Assembly: GCA_029378245.1 (NCBI GenBank)
Contig: JARKIF010000456.1
Coordinates: 1-17,446 of the forward strand
Source: Roridomyces roridus
Lineage: Eukaryota; Basidiomycota; Agaricomycetes; Agaricales; Mycenaceae
Length of the DNA stretch: 17,446 nucleotides
Direction: 5' to 3'
Positions 1 through 7,119 of this stretch are shown here, piece after piece. The number at the start of each line of letters is the position of its first letter. The stretch's first letter is position 1. The translations under genes were made by a program, and so were the position numbers. The notes under the pieces are model-generated. The model did no database searches. It saw only the letters and a list, made by a program, of their open reading frames with translations, and was not told where the DNA came from.

Positions 1-510
1 TTTGTTGGCTGAGATGCCGCCCATGAGCTGAGCTGGAACGGTCTTGTCGCAGCCTCCGATCATGATACCTGGGAGCGGTCAGGCGGGATCTTGACCGGGC
101 TGAAAATGCATGTACACGCATCCAGAGGCTGGGCCTTGATCATTTCCTCCGTGTCCATACTCATGAGATTCCTCAAATACATGCTCGTCGGCGAGGCGAA
201 GGACTCGTGCAGACTGATTGTGGGGAACTCGATCGGGAGGCCGCCACTAGCTGCACCCCGCGCTTGACGGCGTCGATGAGTTGTGGAACGTTGGCGTGGC
301 AGGGGTTGAACCCAGAGTGGGTGTTGATTATTCCGATAACGGGGCGCGTCAGAGCGTCTTCACCGTACCCAGCTGCCTTGATAAAAGCCTTGCGGAGGAA
401 AAGGAGAAGTGTGGGTCGCCATATGCCGTGAGGCCCTGGCGGAGTCCGTTCCTCGTGTCCAAGGGCCGAGAAAGATCGTAGTCTTCCAGTGGGTTTCGGT
501 CTGGCTGCAT
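1..510 (-). CDS. IlvD/Edd-family dehydratase, N-terminal part (partial, two apparent frameshifts)
   Basis: This is the N-terminus of an IlvD/Edd-type iron-sulfur dehydratase, which removes water from a 2,3-dihydroxy acid. It starts at ATG 510 and leaves the window at base 1, so about 145 of an expected ~600 residues are present. The sequence shows LEDYDLSRPLDTRNGLR, RPVIGIINTHSGFNPCH, LPIEFPTISLHESFASP, MSMDTEEMIKAQPLDAC and IGGCDKTVPAQLMGGIS. The cysteines in NPCH and GGCD sit where the family's cluster ligands are. Wording of these blocks is closer to the sugar-acid (pentonate-type) branch than to mitochondrial ILV3, and I see no obvious targeting peptide. A 47-nt intron spans 115-69 (GTACAT...CCCAG). 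Two single-base losses are needed to keep frame: one in the A-run at 399-402 (PHFSF to FLRKAF) and one near 247-250 (GVQL to GGLP). The family call is firm; substrate is unknown, and whether the gene is intact in the living organism is open. Confidence 0.85.
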
Positions 511-922
511 CGAAGGAGGGAGCTACCGCAGTAGGGGGATTCATCCAATTGCGAGTCGATGGTTCACATGAGAGGGAACCGGGCCGGGCACAGTTTGATT
601 TTGGTTTGATCGCCGCGGCGAACTCCCCTGCAACCGCACCTCTCTCTTCAACCCAGCACCCCGAACAGAATGAACTCGAATACGCGTCGTATTGCGTCCA
701 ACTCGCGTCGAATGTGCTCCCGATACCTCCCGATGCCTCCATTCTTGCGGGGCGGATCGGGATTTCTCTCCATTCCTCTACCAACACGCGCAAATGGATC
801 GAGCCCTCCATAAAGCGGGAGAGCGTGTCAGCCACTCTCCAGAGCTTTGTCTCTAACCACCATCTGCTCTTGGGTTCCCGCCCGCCCCGTTCGTCCCCAC
901 TCGCTCCTCGCAGTCTCGCCAT
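511..922. other. Stretch upstream of the IlvD-like gene, no gene recognised
   Basis: This 412-bp stretch starts just upstream of the dehydratase ATG and ends at the first intron-like unit of the repeat array. It is open for long distances on both strands, but the translations have no recognisable domain and run over the neighbouring gene or the repeat. It probably holds the dehydratase promoter and possibly the first exon of a transcript running right through the array. I saw no clear TATA box. Confidence 0.4.
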
Positions 923-1464
923 GTGAGTATCGCACAGTATCCCTTCCCGCTCCTGCTAACTCTCTTCCCCAGTGCTGTCGTCGCTAGGCGCACAATGACC
1001 TGACTCGCTCGCTCCCCATCGCCTCACCTTGTGAGTCTGGCTCAGCCTGTTCCTCCCTAAAGTTAACTCATTTGCTCAGTGTTGCCGTCGCTCTCTACTA
1101 GACGCGCGCATTGGCTCCCGCTTCGTAAGTTTCACTTTCACCTCGTCGCACCAGAGCTAAACCATTCCTTCAGTGTTACCGTCGCCCCCTCTACTAGACG
1201 TGTGCATTGGCTTGCCCGCTCTTCCCTTTCTCGCCTTGTAAGTTTCACTTTCTCTTCGTCCAACCAGAGCTAACCCACTCTTTCAGTGTCACCGTCGCCC
1301 CCTCTACTAGACGTGTGCACTGGTTCCGTTGCCCCGCCCGCTCGCCTTGTAAGTATCGCTCGCCGTTTCGCTATCGCATAGCTAACTCGCTCATTCAGTG
1401 TCGCCGTCGCCCCATCTACTAGGCGTGTGCATCGGCGAGGACCCCTTCCATTGGTATATGATTG
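923..1464 (+). repeat. Tandem repeat of intron-bearing cassettes (five intron+exon units, period ~95-115 bp)
   Basis: Five consecutive units each consist of a perfect-looking spliceosomal intron followed by a short exon-like block. Introns lie at 923-972, 1031-1079, 1125-1173, 1238-1286 and 1349-1398. All are 49-50 nt, begin GTGAGT or GTAAGT, carry a CTAAC/TTAAC/CTAAA branch-point-like motif 10-15 nt before the end, and end in CAG. Exon-like blocks lie at 973-1030, 1080-1124, 1174-1237, 1287-1348 and 1399-1464. Most contain TGTYRCCGTCGCC followed by CTACTAGACGTGTGCATTGG-like sequence. A sixth possible intron, 1465-1509 (GTACGT...GCAG), follows. The block at 973-1030 has stops in all three frames and block lengths vary modulo 3, so the array is unlikely to encode one protein. 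It lies in sense orientation upstream of the Nup107 gene and could be a multi-intron 5' leader or a non-coding RNA. The repeat structure is directly visible; splicing is inferred. Confidence 0.8.
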
Positions 1465-1629
1465 GTACGTTTTCTCGCCGTTGCTGCTCTGTGTCTCACC
1501 CACTTGCAGTCATCCTCTGCGTCACCCCCTCCACGACTCGCTGCAGTTTCCCCGACGCGATACCTACCTCTCTTCCTCGGCTCGCCAATCCAGATTCGAG
1601 TAGCGTCAAGAAACCGGTGTCGCTGTGTG

Positions 1630-1917
1630 CGAGATGGATGGGCTCAGTGTTGACGGATAGACTTGGTCATTCGAACCCTGTCGCCCCGGCGTCTTCACTG
1701 CGTCCTTGCCTCGCCAGCTTTCACTCATTCATGGCCCCGTCTCGGTCTCTCACCTTTCACCTTCGGCTTCGCCAAGATGAGACCAAAAGCGTGAGCAACT
1801 CGGTGGACACCGCTGCGTGCGAGATGGATGGGCGTAGTTGGGACGATAGACTTGGGTCCAGATTATCTCGATACCAAGTCGCCCCGGCGTCCCCTCTACG
1901 CACTTGCCTCGCCAGCG
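1630..1917 (+). repeat. Diverged direct repeat, two copies with ~198-bp period
   Basis: The segment at about 1630-1720 (GCTGTGTGCGAGATGGATGG ... CGCCCCGGCGTC ... CTTGCCTCGCCAGC) recurs at about 1813-1917 with substitutions and small indels. The GTCGCCCCGGCGTC blocks begin at 1680 and 1878, 198 bp apart, so they stay in the same frame (VAPASSLRPCLAS versus VAPASPLRTCLAS). A 256-codon open frame spans this region (1398-2168) but runs through the intron-like units and has no domain I recognise. I treat the segment as non-coding repetitive sequence between the intron array and Nup107. Confidence 0.6.
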
Positions 1918-2334
1918 AGCGATTCGACAACGACACCTCCGACACGATACCAACTCGTCAGCAACTTCAGCAAGACGCCGGCCACGAGGACGGACGCGCC
2001 ACTACTCGCGGAGTGTCTTTGCTGGGTTGGTTAGAGTGTCTGTTGTCGCGTCGTCCATCGTCCATCAGGATTCGTTCTGCCATCCCGATTCGAGGCATAC
2101 CTTACACCGACAAGGCGCACCGTCCCGTTTCCTCTCTAGTTTATTTTATTCCTTTTCTGTCTATATAGAGTTTCAATGTGCGAGTTTCTCAGTCGTGAAT
2201 GCTCTTCAGGCGTCCGATCAGTTGGTTCACTCGGCCGAACGTTTGCCGACGTGATGCGCTCTCTTGTTTGATTCCTTTCCTCGTCCTCGAGCCTCCACCA
2301 TTTAACGCGTTTCTTCGCGCGTCGACCTCTTTTC
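1918..2334 (+). promoter_or_regulatory. Upstream region of the Nup107 gene
   Basis: These 417 bp precede the Nup107 start codon. A T-rich stretch at about 2138-2160 runs into CTATATAGAG (2161-2170), a possible TATA element about 165 bp upstream of the ATG. No conserved ORF is seen. If the intron array upstream belongs to the same transcript, this stretch would be part of the 5' leader instead of the promoter. Confidence 0.3.
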
Positions 2335-5215
2335 ATGACCGACACTGCTCTATACGTGTCAAGTGCAGAAGTTCTCTCAATATGCCAGTCAATGCAAGAT
2401 GACTTGGAGGGTCTGCTGCACCCAGAGACTGGATTTGCTCCTCGTCTTCGACAGATTTGCCATAGCCAGTGAGTGTTCGTGGAATTGTGCCGTCGTTCGT
2501 CTCTCAGTGGGATAGGTTGGTGGAACTGGAGGAAAATGGCGACGGACGAACGACACAAGAAGAACTTGACCTTCTCCGGTTGGAACGCGATACATGGGGC
2601 CTCCTCCAGGCTGTTATGCCGTGCGTCTCGTCAATTCATCTCTGCCAACATGTTCCAAAACTCGATACACAGGGCCCGTAAAACTGAAAGTCCCACTACA
2701 ACGACCGCGCGCGAACTACTCGCCGAAAACCCATATACGCCCACATCAACTCTGGCGCAGGCCATAATGCATGCATCGCCCCTTCTTTCCGAGTTGGTTG
2801 TCGTACGGGAGTGGCTCCAGGATGCCGCGCCACCTCCACACCATCCCGAGGCCACAACGGCTACTGGAAGTTCACAAAGCACCGAGTGATGCAGGCCCTG
2901 CGGATGGGTGGTAGCGGTACGCGGGATGGCCTCGTCAAAGAAATGGACCCAGATGCGGTGAACCGTGGTGACGGGCGAATGCTTACAGCGGACGACACGG
3001 TGCGTGGATTGACTGTCGAGATTGCCTTTTAGTTTATTGAGCTTTTAGAACTACGAAAAGGGCCTTGCGCAGGCTTTGTACGCGTATGTACGCGCTGGGC
3101 GGCTGGGAGACGCCATCGAATTGTGCCGCAAGGCTCACCAACCGTGGCGAGCCGCGAGTATTCGGGGCTCGTTACTTTTCCACTGGCGGGCGATCTGTAT
3201 GTTCATTTTTCTTCCTACCGTCGATTCACTCAGCGTCATGTCTAGCGAATGAACAATACGAAGACGACGCTATGGAGGAGGACCTCACTGACGCATGGGA
3301 AGGCAATCGTCAAAGGCAGCTGTGGAAATCTACCTGCACTCGTCTCGCCGTCAACGCAGGTGTCTTGCTGTTCTTTACCACTCCGTCTGACTTGCTTCCA
3401 GCCCAACATATCTGACCACGATCGAATACTTTACGCGGCCCTCGCGCCAACACCACAAACCTCCAGCCTGCTCAAGACGGCTTGCCGCACATGGGAAGAT
3501 CATCTGTGGGCACAGATAAATGTGGTATGTGAGGAAAAGCAGAGCATGGAGATGCTCCGGTTAGGGGGAAGCTTTTGGGAAGGCGGCCTTGCTGCTGTTG
3601 AGAGTGGGGTACGAGTACTCTCTCCCGAGGCCGAGGAGCTGGAAGCGGAGGAATGGGAGAAGGAGGTGGTCGGGTCATTGGAAACCTTGAAAACGGTCGT
3701 TGTGCAAGAAGGGTAGGTCTTCGGGCATTCATGTGGGCTGGCATTGATTGATTGTTTGCACGCAGGCCTGGAGCAGAGCATCCGTTCCATTATTCACAAT
3801 TGCAGATAATCCTGAACCAAACGGGACCTCTGATGGACAATTTTGCTGTAGGTGTGCAGGATGGGACGTATGCCAAATCGTCATTCGAGTATGTCTGTTC
3901 TTCTGCTTGAGTTTTGTACTTACCCTTTGGTACAAGATACACCGCGATGTGCCGATTCTTCGCACATCTTTGTCTCTTCCTCCAAATGATCGACATCTCC
4001 GTGCCCCCATTAGCCACTCAGGTCATACTTGAGTCATATCTGCAAGTCCTTGAGGTCTGCTTCTTTTCCTTTTCATCCGGACCGTTCTAATTGCCCTGTT
4101 AGGCTGCTGGTCAAAGAGAGCTGATCGCCATGTACGCTGGCGCACTCGGCGACAATGCTGTGGAGCGTTATGCGCTTTTCTTGGTTTCTTTGGAGCTTTC
4201 CGCAGACATTACCGAGCGGCGCTTGGCGCTTACCCGCGCGCGGGACCATGGTTTGGATATGGACCGCGTCGCCATCGTCACTGCGGAACGCACGATCGAA
4301 AAGGCATTTGAGCTTCTGCCCCCATTAAAAGGCCGATTGCCTTCAATAATAGCGATGCAACCTCCACCTTCAGACGAAGAGTTATTCCTCCTTCGCTCGA
4401 TCGAGTGGACAATCTTTACGGACGCGACGTACGAGACTGCGCTGGAGCAGACCAACGTCATTCTGCGATACTTCCTCGGTATTTGTGCTTCCAGCGTCCT
4501 GCCGTCATCAACTCACTTCTCTCTCAATAGGTTCTGGTCGAGTGCAAGTCGCCCAAAAGTTGCTTGTAATGCTGCCATTGGAGTTGGCTTCCATTAGTGA
4601 GCCAGAAGAGCGCGCGACGGAATACCTGCATTATCAGCAGTTCTTTATCATCTGGGACACGTTGGAGAGGGTCGTGGAATGCCAAGCCCAGGAAACGCCT
4701 CAGATGAATCGCAGCACACGAGCAGCGTGGTTAGAAGACTACCGGGTATGCTGGTATAAGTTTTCTCTGGTATTCCTCTGACCCGATACAGGCATTGGTG
4801 GATCAAGCTCACGACCAGATTACCAAGTTGTTAACGTCGGAATGGCTCGTCAGCGACGTGGAGGAGGGTGGGGGTGATCGCCGTCGTCGCGATCTGATCC
4901 GTATACGGCAGATATTCGTGCCGGAACTTATCATCCGCCTACACTTTATTCTCTTCGCCTCGCATGCTCAATTCCCCGAGTACGTCTTTTTTCTTTCTGG
5001 TCGCATGAACCTTATTGACCTTTTTCGTATCCAGGAACTTGAGAAGGGCTCTGGAATTGGCGAATGTCGTCGCTGATTCGCGTTACAAGCTCTACGAGGA
5101 TTTCGTCAACGAGGATGGGAGGCGGTTGGGCGACTATTTGGGTGCTGTTAGGCAGGCGGTTCTGGGTGGATTGGAAGGAGGTGGTTCTGATCCCTTCCGC
5201 CTATTGTCGTCATGA
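2335..5215 (+). CDS. Nuclear pore protein Nup107/Nup84, Y-complex scaffold
   Basis: This is the Nup84/Nup107 alpha-helical scaffold nucleoporin, a member of the Y-shaped outer-ring complex. Hand-modelled exons: 2335-2468, 2516-2620, 2673-2999, 3049-3196, 3246-3361, 3402-3712, 3766-3888, 3937-4054, 4103-4478, 4531-4745, 4792-4979 and 5035-5215, giving about 780 residues. Diagnostic stretches are EMDPDAVNRGDGR, ALYAYVRAGRLGDAIELC and HQPWRAASIRGSLLFHW (about residues 185-235), then LKTACRTWEDHLWA and the helical C-terminal half ending DPFRLLSS. No membrane segment or signal is seen, as expected. Two doubts remain. One base appears missing at 2859-2860 (EATT to GYWKFTKH, GG where GGG would keep frame). 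The donor of the 3362-3401 intron is also uncertain: GTCTTG keeps frame, whereas the better-looking GTGTCT two bases earlier does not. The first intron uses a TAG acceptor 8 nt past a CAG. The start codon is the best in-frame choice; the N-terminus is poorly conserved in this family. It is convergent with the next gene, with 92 bp between stops. Confidence 0.9.
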
Positions 5216-5307
5216 AGTTGCTTGTATTTCACTTGTTGATCGTCTCGAGCTCGTTCTCTTCGAACACTTTGCTTTCCATTGCCATTACTCGGATTGTGGT
5301 CGACAAA

Positions 5308-6883
5308 TCAATACACCGCCTCTTGATAGTCCAGATACCCAACCGCAGGATCAGCACCAGCATTATAGAACTTCGCCACGTCGGGGACGTTATCGATAGC
5401 CTTCCCCGCCTGTATCCGTCTCGCGAGGTCAGGATGAGTGAGCCACGGAACCCCCATGAGAACCCCGGCGGCTTTCCCGCTTTGAATCAACTCTTCCGCC
5501 TCGGTGGGGCTCACTAGACCGTTGACAAAGAGCGGGACACCATCGAGCAATGGTCCATACGTCTCGACGACATCATGGGGAGTGCCCCGTTTTTTGCCTG
5601 TAGGGAATGAGTGGGGAGGAGATGTCGGCTGGACAATACTGACCATCGAATTCTGGGTCATGAGTTGATCTGTAGCGCACAAGAACGACATAGGCGAGGC
5701 CGAGCTTGCTAGCTTCACGGAGTAGATACCCATACGTGTCGATCGTTTCTTGCAAGGGCATGCCTACGTCGTTGTATCCGCTGGCTATGAGTACATGAAT
5801 TCAGACACATTGAGAACAATGAAGAAATCCTTACTTGGGCCCAATTTCAATGCGACATTGGAGCCAAACACTTCTTTCAAGGCCTTGAGAACCTCTAGCG
5901 CAAAACGTGCGCGGTTTTCGGGGCTTCCTCCCCACTTATCCGTCCGCTGGTTGGCGGTCGAGTCGAGGAACTGGTGAACCAAAAGACCAGTGCTGCCGTG
6001 AACTTGTCGTATTGCGTTCAATCAAATGGTACAAGGAAAAGTTGGTCAAACCCACGCTCCACGCCGTCGAAACCCGCTTCCTTGGCGTTAATAGCAGCTT
6101 CCTTGAACTGAGCAATGATAGTGTTGATGTTGGCTTCATCGAGTTCGGTGGGCTACACTGAAATGAGTGCATGCTTTGTGGACAAAGTGCGGACGCGTAC
6201 AGTGACAAATCCAGGATTTCCCGGGAGGAAACGGAAGGATCCACCGCGTGCAGCGATGGCAGAAGGTCCCCAGACGGGCTGGCAATATGTAAGCATTCTA
6301 AATGTCGGCGCAAAATGTACGTATCCTACCTGGCCAGAAGCAATCTGTTCCGGGGCGTCGGGATGTAGACAACGTCCGCCTGAAGCGGGACCATGAGCAC
6401 AGGTTAACGTTGACCAAGTACGCTTACCATGCGCAAGCTGCCAAATTGAATATGTGATCAAGTACCACAAAGGCGTCAAGGACGAACCTGGCTATATATC
6501 TTGGTGTCATGGGCGTGCACTGAGTCAGTGATTCGTCGCCACCCTGCAACTTGGGCTTGGTTCCATATACCGGGCGCATTGGGCCATTCGGACCTGTAAG
6601 ACTTAAGTAAAATGGTTTTTCAGATCATTGTTTACACTACCCTTGGCGTGTAATGAGGGTAGCCTCGGCTATTATGAGACCCGCGCCCCCGCGAGCACGC
6701 TGTTCATAATATTGCCTCATAATTTCGTTGGGAACAGTGGCCGATGAGCGGTTGCGGGTCATAGGACTCATTCCTGGTCAGACATCAGCTTCCAAGTCAT
6801 GATCCTAAATGTTTTTTTTTTCTACCCAGTCTGTTGTTGAGGGTAGTGCTCCCAAGTTTGAGCGGGGTGAAGAGACCAGGCAT
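5308..6883 (-). CDS. Old yellow enzyme family NADH:flavin oxidoreductase (OPR-like)
   Basis: This is an FMN-dependent ene-reductase of the old yellow enzyme family, expected to be a soluble TIM barrel reducing activated C=C bonds with NAD(P)H. Exons (minus): 6883-6826, 6773-6641, 6593-6488, 6437-6428, 6379-6330, 6278-6201, 6152-6056, 6002-5835, 5784-5644 and 5597-5308. The frame is intact: 376 residues, normal for the family. Order of motifs: LFTPLKLGSTTLNNRLGMSP (3-22), RGGAGLIIAEATLITRQGSE, SEWPNAPGIWNQAQVAGWRR, HPDAPEQIASGQPVWGPSAI, FVTPTELDEANI, QFLDSTANQRTDKWGGSPEN, YNDVGMPLQETIDTYGYLL, GTPHDVVETYGPLL, and FVNGLVSPTEAEELIQSG (from about 304). The catalytic block usually reads H-x-x-N-x-Y; here it is H179-G-S-T182-G-L184, so the Asn and the proton-donor Tyr positions are both changed. 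Exon 4 is only 10 nt. The acceptor before PTELDEAN is TGTAG, 5 nt past a CAG. Family call is certain; activity is doubtful. Confidence 0.93.
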
Positions 6884-7119
6884 GGCGCTGAAAGGATGAG
6901 GATCCACAGTTTCTTCCAAGATCTTATACAGGCGGGCAAGTCATATCTGCTGAGTAAATGTGAGGAATTCTCCGCCATCCCGCCTTGCAGTATTTTAACT
7001 TGCAAGGCTTGGTAAGGCGCTTTGTAAGTTGTAAAACCCTATGGATTATGATCATAGGCACCGGTTGGAGGCTCTTTATTGATCCATTAGTATACAGCAT
7101 AACAGAAAACATACAAGTA
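6884..7119. promoter_or_regulatory. OYE upstream region and TIP 3' end, with an inverted repeat
   Basis: These 236 bp separate two minus-strand genes. They hold the OYE promoter and the 3' untranslated end of the TIP-like gene. A perfect 8-bp inverted repeat (GCCTTGCA at 6982-6989, TGCAAGGC at 7001-7008, 11-nt AT-rich spacer) lies about 100-125 bp upstream of the OYE start. It could be a binding site for a dimeric regulator or a chance palindrome. No ORF of note. Confidence 0.35.

Noticed and set aside
489..926. 145-codon plus-strand open frame upstream of the intron array
   Set aside because: It begins inside the minus-strand dehydratase gene, has no recognisable domain, and the next array block has stops in all three frames. 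A minus-strand open frame of similar length covers the same bases, so openness is not informative.
1080..1464. CRISPR-like or protein-repeat interpretation of the array
   Set aside because: Units are not identical repeats with unique spacers, the host is a eukaryote, and unit lengths are not multiples of three. Intron signals explain the conserved parts better.
1398..2168. 256-codon plus-strand open frame
   Set aside because: It reads through an intron-like element (1465-1509) and both copies of a direct repeat, is Ser/Arg/Pro-rich with no domain, and is best explained by GC-rich repetitive sequence lacking stops.
2136..2558. 140-codon minus-strand open frame opposite Nup107
   Set aside because: It is a shadow of the first Nup107 exons and their upstream region, with no conserved motif.
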